Of a stretch of 64,000 nt of DNA, positions 53,423 through 61,360 are shown piece by piece. The position numbers and the translations under genes are program-made. Source of the DNA: Streptomyces sp. AA1529 (GTDB lineage Bacteria; Actinomycetota; Actinomycetes; Streptomycetales; Streptomycetaceae); assembly GCF_000280905.1 (NCBI RefSeq), contig NZ_ALAP01000038.1, positions 1-64,000 on the forward strand. The letters run 5' to 3'. How positions within the stretch are numbered: position 1 is the first letter of the stretch; each line of letters starts with the position of its first letter. The notes beneath the pieces were generated by a model that saw only the letters and a program-made list of their open reading frames with translations, was not told the DNA's origin and ran no database searches.

Positions 53423-54100
53423 GTGTTCACCGGAATCGTGGAAGAACTGGGCGAGGTCGTCGCCGTCGAGGACCGGGGCGGCTCCGCACGGCTGCGGCTG
53501 CGCGGGCCGCGTGTCACCGCCGACGCGCGGCACGGCGACTCGATCGCCGTCAACGGCGTGTGCCTGACCGTCGTGGAGACCCGCGACGGCGAGTTCACGG
53601 CCGACGTCATCGCCGAGACGCTGGAGCGCTCCAGCCTCGGCGCCCTCACCGCGGGCTCGCCGGTCAACCTGGAGCGCCCCATGGCGCTGGGCGGGCGGCT
53701 CGACGGCCACCTCGTCCAGGGGCACGTCGACGGCACCGGCACCCTCACCGCACGGCAGGACGCGGACAGCGGCACCGACCTCACCATCGGGCTGCCCGAA
53801 GGGCTGGGCCGCTACCTGGTCGAGAAGGGGTCCATCACCGTCGACGGCATCAGCCTCACGGTCGTGGAGGCCACCGACGCGTACTTCACGGTCTCCCTGA
53901 TCCCCACCACGCTCGCCCTCACCACGCTCGGCACCAAGCAGCCGGGCGACCCGGTCAACCTGGAGGTCGACGTCCTCGCCAAGTACGTGGAGCGGCTGCT
54001 GGGCCCGACCGCGCAGGGCATCCCGCAGCCGCCGCCCCCCGGCGGTGCGGCACCCTCGCCGCAGGGCGGCGCCGCACAGCAGAGCGGGGCGGCGCGATGA
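53423..54100 (+). CDS. ribE: Riboflavin synthase alpha chain
   Basis: 225 residues with two homologous lumazine-binding halves. VFTGIVEELGEV opens the first half with VNGVCLTVVE. The second half has VDGISLTVVEA after LVQGHVDGTG. The protein dismutates two lumazines into riboflavin. The last ~25 residues are a Pro/Gly/Gln tail not needed for the fold. GTG starts immediately after the ribD stop. It overlaps ribM as ATGA. Confidence 0.95.
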   Translation: MFTGIVEELGEVVAVEDRGGSARLRLRGPRVTADARHGDSIAVNGVCLTVVETRDGEFTADVIAETLERSSLGALTAGSPVNLERPMALGGRLDGHLVQGHVDGTGTLTARQDADSGTDLTIGLPEGLGRYLVEKGSITVDGISLTVVEATDAYFTVSLIPTTLALTTLGTKQPGDPVNLEVDVLAKYVERLLGPTAQGIPQPPPPGGAAPSPQGGAAQQSGAAR

Positions 54101-54780
54101 GCGGCCTGCACTGGCTGAACCAGGAGGCGTTCGCCGCCTTCGGGCAGCACGTCATCTGGTCCGACATGCTCGGCAACCTGATGGGGCTGCTCGGACTCGC
54201 ACTGGGCTGGCGGCGCTCCATAGCCACCTGGCCCGTGCAGCTGCTGTCCGGGCTGATCCTCGTGGGCGCCTTCGCCTCGGCGCAGCTGGCGGGCGGCGTC
54301 GGCAAGCAGCTCCTGGTCATCGGAGTGGCGCTGTGGGGCTGGCGGCAGTGGGGACGCGGCCGGCGGCAGGCGCAGGACGGTTCCATCGCCGTACGGTTCG
54401 CCACCTGGCGGGAGCGGGGACTGCTCGCCCTGGGCACCGCACTGGGCACGGCCGCCGTCGGCACCCTCTTCACCCTGGTGCCCGCCCTCTCCTGGAGCCC
54501 CTGGGCCGACGCCTACATCTTCGTCGGCACCCTGGCCGCGATGGTGGCCCAGGCCCGCGGGCTGGTGGAGTTCTGGCTCGCCTGGCTGCTGGTGGACGTG
54601 GTCGGGGTGCCGCTCGCCTTCAGCAGCGGCCTGGCCTTCTCCGGGCTCGTCTACGTCGTCTATCTCGCCCTCGTCCTGTGGGGGCTGCGTGCCTGGTGGC
54701 AGCGCTCCCGCGAGGAGGCGGGCGCGCGGGCCGCCGCCCGCCCCGAGCACGCGCTGCACTCGGCCGGAGCCGCACTGTGA
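54097..54780 (+). CDS. ribM: PnuC/RibM-type riboflavin transporter
   Basis: 227 residues with about seven hydrophobic helices. PnuC-like features include the Trp-rich motif [11 protein letters not shown] and [19 protein letters not shown] near the end. In Streptomyces davaonensis and corynebacteria the gene at this position encodes RibM/PnuX, a flavin uptake facilitator. Its place inside the FMN-controlled rib operon supports riboflavin rather than nicotinamide riboside as substrate. The start overlaps ribE by four bases. Confidence 0.85.
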   Translation: MSGLHWLNQEAFAAFGQHVIWSDMLGNLMGLLGLALGWRRSIATWPVQLLSGLILVGAFASAQLAGGVGKQLLVIGVALWGWRQWGRGRRQAQDGSIAVRFATWRERGLLALGTALGTAAVGTLFTLVPALSWSPWADAYIFVGTLAAMVAQARGLVEFWLAWLLVDVVGVPLAFSSGLAFSGLVYVVYLALVLWGLRAWWQRSREEAGARAAARPEHALHSAGAAL

Positions 54781-54829
54781 ACGCGCCGTCCCCCGCCGCC
54801 CGGGCGCACCGCAAGGAAGGAGCACGCTC

Positions 54830-56191
54830 ATGACCGCGCTGCCGAACTGGTACGACGCGCCTCCCGCCCCGCGTCCCCCGTCCGAGGCGGAACCGGCCGA
54901 CCCCGGGGCGGTGTTCGGGCTCGCGCTCGACCCCGTCGAGGAAGCGGTCCGCGACATCGCCGAGGGCCGCCCGGTCGTGGTCGTCGACGACGAGAGCCGG
55001 GAGAACGAGGGCGACCTGGTGGTCGCCGCCGAGCTGATCACGGCCGAGACCGTCGCCTTCATGATGAGCGAGTGCCGCGGCCTGATCTGCACCCCCATGG
55101 AAGGGGCCGACCTCGACCGGCTCGCGCTGCCCCAGATGGTCGCCGAGAACACCGAGTCCATGGGCACCGCCTTCACCGTCTCGGTCGACGCCACCGGCGC
55201 GCACGGCGTCACCACCGGCATCTCCGCCGCCGACCGCGCCGCCACCATCCGGCTGCTCGCCGACCCCGGCACCGTACCGGCCGACTTCGTCCGCCCCGGG
55301 CACGCCTTCCCGCTGCGGGCCAGGCCCGGTGGTGTGCTCGCCCGCGCCGGGCACACCGAGGCGGGCGTCGACCTGGCCCGGCTGGCCGGGCTGCGCCCGG
55401 CCGCCGCCATCGTGGAGATCGCCGGCGAGGACGGCACCATGCTGCGGCTGCCCGAACTGGTCCCGTTCGCACGCAAGCACGGGCTGCGGATCATCTCCAT
55501 CGAGGACCTGATCGCCTACCGCCGCTCCGCCGAGCCCACCGTGCGGCGCGAGGCGACGACCCGGCTGCCCACCCGGCACGGCGACTTCCGCGCCTACGGC
55601 TACCGCTCCGTCGTCGACGGGGTGGAGCACATCGCGCTCGTCGCCGGTGACCTCACCGGCCCGGGTGACCCCGGGCACCCCGCCGACGGCGAGGACGTGC
55701 TCGTACGAGTGCATTCCGAGTGCCTGACGGGCGATGTCTTCGGCTCCCAGCGGTGCGACTGCGGGCCCCAGTTGGAGGCGTCCCTGGAACGCGTCCAGCA
55801 GGAGGGCCGCGGTGTGGTGCTCTACCTGCGCGGCCACGAGGGCCGGGGCATCGGGCTGCTGTCCAAGCTGCGCGCCTACGAACTGCAGGAGCGGGGCCGC
55901 GACACCCTCGACGCCAACCTCGAACTGGGGCTTCCGGCCGACGCCCGCGACTACGCGGCCGCCGCGCAGATCCTCACCGACCTGGGAGTGCGGTCCCTGC
56001 GGCTGATGACGAACAACCCGGAGAAGACGGCCGCGATGGAGCGGCACGGTCTGCGCGTCACGGGACGGGAGCCGATGCCCGTGCAGGCGGGCGAGCACAA
56101 CCTGCGCTACCTGCGCACCAAGCGCGACCGGATGGGCCACGACCTGCCCTGGCTGGACGCCGAGCGCAGCTCACCCTGCGGCACCCAGTAG
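54830..56191 (+). CDS. ribAB: Bifunctional DHBP synthase / GTP cyclohydrolase II
   Basis: 453 residues. The N-terminal DHBP synthase domain (about 35-235) has the acidic loop [12 protein letters not shown] and [11 protein letters not shown]. The C-terminal GTP cyclohydrolase II (about 240-435) has the zinc site [19 protein letters not shown], then [10 protein letters not shown] and LMTNNPEK. It makes both starting materials of riboflavin. ATG at 54830 has AAGGAAGGA eight bases upstream. Confidence 0.95.
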   Translation: MTALPNWYDAPPAPRPPSEAEPADPGAVFGLALDPVEEAVRDIAEGRPVVVVDDESRENEGDLVVAAELITAETVAFMMSECRGLICTPMEGADLDRLALPQMVAENTESMGTAFTVSVDATGAHGVTTGISAADRAATIRLLADPGTVPADFVRPGHAFPLRARPGGVLARAGHTEAGVDLARLAGLRPAAAIVEIAGEDGTMLRLPELVPFARKHGLRIISIEDLIAYRRSAEPTVRREATTRLPTRHGDFRAYGYRSVVDGVEHIALVAGDLTGPGDPGHPADGEDVLVRVHSECLTGDVFGSQRCDCGPQLEASLERVQQEGRGVVLYLRGHEGRGIGLLSKLRAYELQERGRDTLDANLELGLPADARDYAAAAQILTDLGVRSLRLMTNNPEKTAAMERHGLRVTGREPMPVQAGEHNLRYLRTKRDRMGHDLPWLDAERSSPCGTQ

Positions 56192-56292
56192 CCGCGCGGA
56201 CCCGGATCCGCGTGGGCTCCCCGTCCGCGCGGATCGCGGGACACCGGCAGCACCACCACCACACAGCACACGACACACGCACGAGGAGCACC

Positions 56293-56778
56293 GTGAGCGG
56301 CAAGGGCGCACCCGAACTGACCGTCAAGAACTGCCAGGACCTGCGGGTGGCCGTGGTCGCCGCGCAGTGGCACCGGCAGGTCATGGACGGCCTCGTCGAC
56401 GGCGCCCTGCGCGCGCTGCGCGAACTGGGCATCGACGAGCCCACCCTGCTGCGCGTCCCGGGCAGCTTCGAGCTGCCCGTCGTCGCCAAGGTCCTGGCCG
56501 ACCGCGGCTACGACGCGATCGTGGCGCTCGGCGTCGTCGTCCGGGGCGGCACCCCGCACTTCGACTACGTCTGCCAGGGCGTCACCCAGGGGCTCACCGA
56601 GGTGTCGGTGCGCACCGGCGTCCCGATCGGCTTCGGCGTGCTGACCTGCGACGACGAGGAGCAGGCCGTGGCCCGCGCGGGACTTCCCGGCTCCAGCGAG
56701 GACAAGGGGCACGAAGCGGTGACGGCCGCCGTGGCGACCGCCGCGACGCTGCGCACCGTCGCGGAGCCCTGGCGCTGA
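56293..56778 (+). CDS. ribH: 6,7-Dimethyl-8-ribityllumazine synthase
   Basis: 161 residues. [62 protein letters not shown] and [17 protein letters not shown] are the standard active-site segments. It forms the icosahedral or pentameric lumazine synthase. The start is GTG with GAGGAG nearby. The 101 bp before it is a low-complexity CAC-rich stretch. Confidence 0.96.
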   Translation: MSGKGAPELTVKNCQDLRVAVVAAQWHRQVMDGLVDGALRALRELGIDEPTLLRVPGSFELPVVAKVLADRGYDAIVALGVVVRGGTPHFDYVCQGVTQGLTEVSVRTGVPIGFGVLTCDDEEQAVARAGLPGSSEDKGHEAVTAAVATAATLRTVAEPWR

Positions 56779-56812
56779 GCGCTCCCCGCCACCGCGTAGG
56801 GTGAGAGGCACC

Positions 56813-57085
56813 ATGGCGAACAAGACATTCGAGCAGCTCTTCGCCGAGCTGCAGCACAAGGCCGCCACCGGCGACCCCGGCACCTCCCGTACCGCCGAGC
56901 TGGCCGCGCAGGGCGTGCACGCCATCGGCAAGAAGATCGTGGAGGAGGCCGCCGAGGTCTGGATGGCCGCCGAGCACGAGGGCGACGCGCGCACCGCGGA
57001 GGAGATCTCGCAGCTCCTCTACCATCTGCAGGTGCTCATGGCCGCCAAGGGCCTCTCCCTCGACGACGTATACGCTCACCTCTGA
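56813..57085 (+). CDS. hisE: Phosphoribosyl-ATP pyrophosphohydrolase
   Basis: A 90-residue MazG-fold enzyme hydrolysing PR-ATP in histidine synthesis. [17 protein letters not shown] opens it. The metal-binding [16 protein letters not shown] and the following [14 protein letters not shown] are intact. ATG at 56813 follows GAGAGG. It is 34 bp after ribH and 44 bp before hisG, the usual ribH-hisE-hisG order in streptomycetes. Confidence 0.95.
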   Translation: MANKTFEQLFAELQHKAATGDPGTSRTAELAAQGVHAIGKKIVEEAAEVWMAAEHEGDARTAEEISQLLYHLQVLMAAKGLSLDDVYAHL

Positions 57086-57129
57086 GACCGCACGCTCTCC
57101 GCCGCCGCACGAACAAAGGAAGCTCCCGC

Positions 57130-57978
57130 ATGCTGCGCATCGCCGTCCCCAACAAGGGTTCCCTCTCCGGACCTGCGGGGGAGATGCTGCATGAGGCCGG
57201 GTACCAGCAGCGCAAGGCCAGCAAGGAACTCGTGCTGGTGGACCCGGAGAACGACGTCGAGTTCTTCTACCTGCGCCCCCGCGACATCGCGATCTACGTC
57301 AGCTCCGGGCGGCTGGACATCGGCATCACCGGCCGCGACCTGCTGCTGGACTCCGGGGCGCGGGCCGAGGAGGTGCTCCCGCTCGGCTTCGCCCGCTCCA
57401 CCTTCCGCTACGCGGCCAAGCCCGGCACCGTCGGCACCCTCGACGACCTCGCCGGGCTGACGGTCGCCACCTCCTACGAGGGCATCGTCGCCAAACACCT
57501 GGCGGACAAGGGCATCGACGCCTCGGTCGTCCACCTGGACGGCGCGGTGGAGACGGCCATCGAGCTGGGTGTGGCCCAGGTCATCGCGGATGTCGTGGAG
57601 ACCGGGACCTCGCTGCGGAACGCGGGCCTGGAGATCGCCGGAGAGCCGATCCTGGAGTCCGAGGCCGTCGTGATCCGCCGGACCGGAGCCGATCCGCACG
57701 GGCCCAAGGTGCAGCAGTTCCTGCGCCGTCTCCAGGGCGTCCTGGTGGCCCGCAGTTACGTGATGATGGACTACGACATCCGGGCCGAGCACCTGGAGCA
57801 GGCCGTCGCGCTCACCCCCGGACTGGAGTCCCCGACGATCTCCCCGCTGCACGACCAGGGCTGGGTGGCCGTCCGTTCCATGGTGCGCACCACCGAGGCG
57901 CAGCGGATCATGGACGACCTCTACGACCTGGGCGCCCGCGCCATCCTCACCACGGGCATCCACGCCTGCCGCCTGTGA
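57130..57978 (+). CDS. hisG: ATP phosphoribosyltransferase, long form
   Basis: 282 residues. It commits ATP and PRPP to histidine synthesis. MLRIAVPNKGSLSGPAGEMLHEAGY opens the catalytic part. The PRPP motif lies in VIADVVETGTSLRNAGLEI. The C-terminal ~75 residues are the ACT-like histidine feedback domain (SPTISPLHDQGWVAVRSMV) found only in the long form, so no hisZ is needed. It has its own AAGGAAG site. Confidence 0.96.
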   Translation: MLRIAVPNKGSLSGPAGEMLHEAGYQQRKASKELVLVDPENDVEFFYLRPRDIAIYVSSGRLDIGITGRDLLLDSGARAEEVLPLGFARSTFRYAAKPGTVGTLDDLAGLTVATSYEGIVAKHLADKGIDASVVHLDGAVETAIELGVAQVIADVVETGTSLRNAGLEIAGEPILESEAVVIRRTGADPHGPKVQQFLRRLQGVLVARSYVMMDYDIRAEHLEQAVALTPGLESPTISPLHDQGWVAVRSMVRTTEAQRIMDDLYDLGARAILTTGIHACRL

Positions 57979-57997
57979 CCGCCACCGGAGCACGCTC

Positions 57998-58501
57998 ATG
58001 ACCGACAGCCCCCGGGTGCCCGCGCTTCCCGTCACCTTCCGGCCCACCCGCACCCGCGCGGTGCTGCTGAGCGCCGGGCTCGCCGCGTTCGTCGTCATCA
58101 CCGCGATCTCGCTGATGCTCCAGCTCGGCGGCGGCGAGCGGGCCAGTTTCATCTGCACCGCCGCGCTCTTCCTCGGCGTGCTGGTGCTGCTGAGCCGCCC
58201 CCGGGTGACCGCGGACGAGGACGCGGTGACGGTCGTCAACCTCACCACCAAGCGGCGCCTCGAATGGGCGCAGGTGCTCGCCGTCCATCTGCGGCCCGGC
58301 GACCCCTGGGTCTCGCTCGATCTGGCCGACGGCACCAGCCTGCCCGCGATGGGCATCCAGCCGGGCATCGCCAAGCAGCAGGCCCTCGCCGACGCGCGAG
58401 CCCTGCGGGCACTGGTCGACCTCAAGGGCGTCCCCGACGCCGCCCCGAACGGAGTACCGGGCGATGCCGCGGGCGGGACGGGGCCCGAGGCCGGAAAGTA
58501 G
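57998..58501 (+). CDS. PH domain-containing membrane protein
   Basis: 167 residues. Two adjacent hydrophobic helices (about 25-45 and 50-67) are followed by a short bacterial PH-type domain (VTADEDAVTVVNLTTKRRLEWAQVLAVHLRPGDPWVSLDLADGT). The C-terminal tail is Gly/Pro/Ala-rich. It starts 19 bp after hisG and is probably co-transcribed with it. Such proteins are common in streptomycetes; function unknown. Confidence 0.8.
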   Translation: MTDSPRVPALPVTFRPTRTRAVLLSAGLAAFVVITAISLMLQLGGGERASFICTAALFLGVLVLLSRPRVTADEDAVTVVNLTTKRRLEWAQVLAVHLRPGDPWVSLDLADGTSLPAMGIQPGIAKQQALADARALRALVDLKGVPDAAPNGVPGDAAGGTGPEAGK

Positions 58502-58547
58502 CGGCCCGGCCGCCTCTGGCGGCAACCCCGGCGCGGCGCCGCGCGTC

Positions 58548-58700
58548 TTCGCGAGGTGCGGCCCAGTGTCTACTCTGGAGCACACCGGCGTGAGCCGCCC
58601 CGCGCTCGCGCGGGCACCTGCGAACCGAGGAGTGAGACCCTCCAGCGATGGACGGATCGTCCTGTAGTACATGCGCCGCGTCCCGTCTCCACGGGGGCGT
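58548..58700 (+). ncRNA. Candidate structured leader of the CNNM gene pair
   Basis: TTCGCGAGGTG (58548-58558) can pair with CACCTGCGAA (58615-58624) with one bulge, closing a multibranch region. Inside are CCAG/CTGG (58563-58578), CGGC-GTGA-GCCG with a GNRA loop (58586-58597), and CCCGCG-CTCG-CGCGGG (58599-58614). An alternative long-range helix is CTGGAG (58575-58580) with CTCCAG (58640-58645). Near the start codon, CCCGT/ACGGG (58682-58695) partly hides the GGGGG ribosome-binding site (58693-58697). I match it to no known riboswitch class. Confidence 0.4.
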
Positions 58701-58703
58701 GGC

Positions 58704-60143
58704 ATGACCCTCCCGCTCGTCCTGCTCGGTGTGGCGTTCCTGCTCGTACTCGCCAACGGCTTCTTCGTCGCGGCCGAGTTCGGGCTCGTCACCGTCGAGA
58801 GACCCGAAGCCGAACGCGCCGCCGCCGAGGGCGACCGCAAGGCGCGCGGTGTCGTCCTGGCGCTGCGCGAGCTCTCCTTCCAGCTCTCCGGCACCCAGCT
58901 CGGCATCACCCTCACCTCCCTGGTCACCGGCATGCTGGCCGAGCCCGCGCTGGCCCGGCTGCTGAGCGGACCGCTGGGCGCGCTCGGGACACCGGCCGGC
59001 GCCGTCGGCGGAATCGCCGTCGTCATCGGGATGCTGACCGCCTCCGCGGTCCAGATGGTCGTCGGCGAACTGGTGCCCAAGAACTGGGCCGTCTCCCGGC
59101 CACTGGCGGTCGCCCGGTTCGTCGCCGGTCCGCAGCGCCTCTTCTCCCGCACGTTCCGGCCGGTCATCGCGGGCCTGAACGCGGCGGCCAACCGCCTGGT
59201 GCGGCTCTTCGGAGTCCAGCCGGCCGAGGAACTGGCCTCCGCGCGCACCCCCGGTGAACTCGTCTCCCTCGCCCACCACTCGGCCCGTGCCGGGGCCCTC
59301 GAACAGGACACCGCCGACCTGTTCGTGCGCACCCTGGCGCTGGGCGGGCTGACGGCCCAGCACGTGATGACGCCCCGGGTCCGGGTCGGCGCACTGCAGG
59401 CCGCGGCGACCGCGGAGGACGTCCTCAACCTCACCCGTGCCACCGGCCTCTCCCGCTTCCCCGTCTACCAGGACACCCTGGACGAGGTGGTGGGCATGGT
59501 GCACCTCAAGGACGCGCTCGCCGTGCCCGCGCACCGGCGGCTGCACACCCCCGCCGCCCGGATCGCCCTCCCGGCGCTGCTCGTCCCCCAGACGCTCCCC
59601 GTCCGCCCGCTGCTGGCGCGGCTGCGCAGCGAGCAGCCCATCGCCGTGGTCGTGGACGAATACGGCGGGACGGCCGGGGTCGTCACGCTGGAGGACATCG
59701 TCGAGGAGATCGTCGGCGAGGTGCGCGACGAACACGACGGACAGCTCTACGACGAACTGCCCGAACTGGCCCCGGCACCGGCCGAAGCGGAGGGCCGCCC
59801 GGCCTGGGAGGCGGACGGCGGCTGCCGGGTGGGCGCCCTGCGCGGCATCGGCCTGGAGGTCCCCGAGGGCCCCTACGAGACCGTCGCCGGACTCGTCGCC
59901 GACCTCTTGGGCCGCATCCCGGTGCCGGGCGACACCGCCCGGCTGCGGGTGCCGCAGCCGCGGGCCGGCCAGGACGGTCCGGAGTGGCAGCTGCGAGTAC
60001 GGCACGTGGCGCACCACCGCGCCGAACGCGTCCGGATCGTGGCTCCCGACTCCCGCGCCGCCACCCGCCCCGCCGCTCCGGCCGGCCCGGCCGACGGCGC
60101 ATCCCGGCAGCCGGCCCGGAGCGTGCAGGCGGTGGCGTCATGA
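58704..60143 (+). CDS. CNNM/CorC-family (hemolysin-type) membrane protein 1
   Basis: About 479 residues. An N-terminal DUF21/CNNM transmembrane domain (about 1-190, LLVLANGFFVAAEFGLVTVERPEAE) is followed by a CBS pair (about 205-330, HVMTPRVRVGAL). A CorC/HlyC C-terminal domain ends it (VVDEYGGTAGVVTLEDIVEEIVGEV). Family members act in Mg2+ or other divalent-cation transport. I use ATG at 58704 (MTLPLVLLGV), seven bases after GGGGG. It overlaps the next gene as ATGA. Confidence 0.9.
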   Translation: MTLPLVLLGVAFLLVLANGFFVAAEFGLVTVERPEAERAAAEGDRKARGVVLALRELSFQLSGTQLGITLTSLVTGMLAEPALARLLSGPLGALGTPAGAVGGIAVVIGMLTASAVQMVVGELVPKNWAVSRPLAVARFVAGPQRLFSRTFRPVIAGLNAAANRLVRLFGVQPAEELASARTPGELVSLAHHSARAGALEQDTADLFVRTLALGGLTAQHVMTPRVRVGALQAAATAEDVLNLTRATGLSRFPVYQDTLDEVVGMVHLKDALAVPAHRRLHTPAARIALPALLVPQTLPVRPLLARLRSEQPIAVVVDEYGGTAGVVTLEDIVEEIVGEVRDEHDGQLYDELPELAPAPAEAEGRPAWEADGGCRVGALRGIGLEVPEGPYETVAGLVADLLGRIPVPGDTARLRVPQPRAGQDGPEWQLRVRHVAHHRAERVRIVAPDSRAATRPAAPAGPADGASRQPARSVQAVAS

Positions 60144-61360
60144 GTGTGCTGCAACTCCTCTTCGCCGCACTGCTGGTGCTCGCCAACGGCTTCTTCGTCG
60201 GTGCCGAGTTCGCGCTGGTCTCGGTGCGCCGCAGCCAGATCGAGCCGCTCGCGGCCGGCGGATCGGTGCGCGCCCGGCGCGTGCTGCGCGGGCTGGAGAC
60301 GCTGCCGCAGATGATGGCCGCCGCGCAGTTCGGGATCACCGTCTGCTCGCTGACGCTGGGAGCGGTGGCCGAACCGACGCTGGCCCACCTGCTGGAGCCC
60401 GCCTTCCACGCCGCCCGGCTCCCCGAGGCGCTCGTGCACCCGGTGGGCTATGTGCTCGCGCTGGCCGTGGTGGTCTTCTTCCACCTGGTCGTGGGCGAGA
60501 TGGTGCCCAAGAACCTGGCGATGGCGGCGCCCGAGCGCACCGCGCTGTGGCTGGGCCCCGCACTGGTCGCCTTCGCACGGCTGACCCGGCCGGTCACCGC
60601 CGCGCTCGGGGCGTGCGCCACCCTCGTCCTGCGGCTCTTCCGCGTCGAGCCCAAGGACGAGGTGGCGGCCGCCTTCACCAGTGAACAGCTCAACCAGCTG
60701 GTGGACGACTCCCGCCAGGCAGGCCTGCTGGAACCGGACGAACACGAGCGGCTGGCCGACGCGCTGGAACTCGGCTCCCGGCCGCTGACCGATGTCCTGC
60801 TGGGCCGCACCGAGCTGGTCACCGTCGGCACCGACGTCACCCCCCGCCAGGTGGAGGAGCTGACGGTGCGCACCGGCTACTCCCGCTTCCCGGTGCGTGC
60901 CGAGGACGCCGGCTTCCTGGGGTATCTGCACGTCAAGGACGTGCTCGATCTGGAGGAAGCCGACCGGGCCGTGCCGCAGCGGCTGTGGCGCCCGATCGCC
61001 ACGCTGCGCGGCGAGCTGCCGCTGGACGACGCGCTGACCGCCATGCGGGCCGGTGCCTCGCACCTGGCCGCCGTCGCCGACGCCGCCGGGCGGGTGCTGG
61101 GAGTGGCCGCGCTGGAGGACGTGCTGGAGATCCTGGTCGGCGAGGTGCACGATCCCGCCCACGCCGACCAGGGCGGCCCCGGGTCCGGCCCGGCCCCCGC
61201 GCCGTCCGCCGGCGCCGGAGGTGCCCTGCCGGGTGCCCGGCAGCTCCCGGACGCCCGGAGCGGCGGCGCGGAGGGCGTCGTCAACCCGGCGGCGGCTGCG
61301 CACCCGGCGGAGAGCCGTCCGGCCCCCGCCCCGACAGCACCTCGCCGTACGCCTGCATGA
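60140..61360 (+). CDS. CNNM/CorC-family (hemolysin-type) membrane protein 2
   Basis: About 406 residues and paralogous to the preceding gene. DUF21 domain (about 1-185, LLVLANGFFVGAEFALVSVRRSQIE), then CBS domains (about 205-330, ending VAALEDVLEILVGEV). It lacks the CorC C-terminal domain and instead has a Gly/Pro/Ala tail of about 70 residues. The last 80 bp run antisense into the TPR-AAA ATPase gene. Start overlap suggests the pair forms a heteromeric complex, which is inference. Confidence 0.88.
   Translation: MSVLQLLFAALLVLANGFFVGAEFALVSVRRSQIEPLAAGGSVRARRVLRGLETLPQMMAAAQFGITVCSLTLGAVAEPTLAHLLEPAFHAARLPEALVHPVGYVLALAVVVFFHLVVGEMVPKNLAMAAPERTALWLGPALVAFARLTRPVTAALGACATLVLRLFRVEPKDEVAAAFTSEQLNQLVDDSRQAGLLEPDEHERLADALELGSRPLTDVLLGRTELVTVGTDVTPRQVEELTVRTGYSRFPVRAEDAGFLGYLHVKDVLDLEEADRAVPQRLWRPIATLRGELPLDDALTAMRAGASHLAAVADAAGRVLGVAALEDVLEILVGEVHDPAHADQGGPGSGPAPAPSAGAGGALPGARQLPDARSGGAEGVVNPAAAAHPAESRPAPAPTAPRRTPA

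Noticed and set aside
58548..58700. M-box or yybP-ykoY riboswitch for the CNNM genes
   Set aside because: The conserved cores of those classes were not found; only GTGAGACC near 58632 is faintly reminiscent of yybP-ykoY. It is reported instead as an unclassified candidate.
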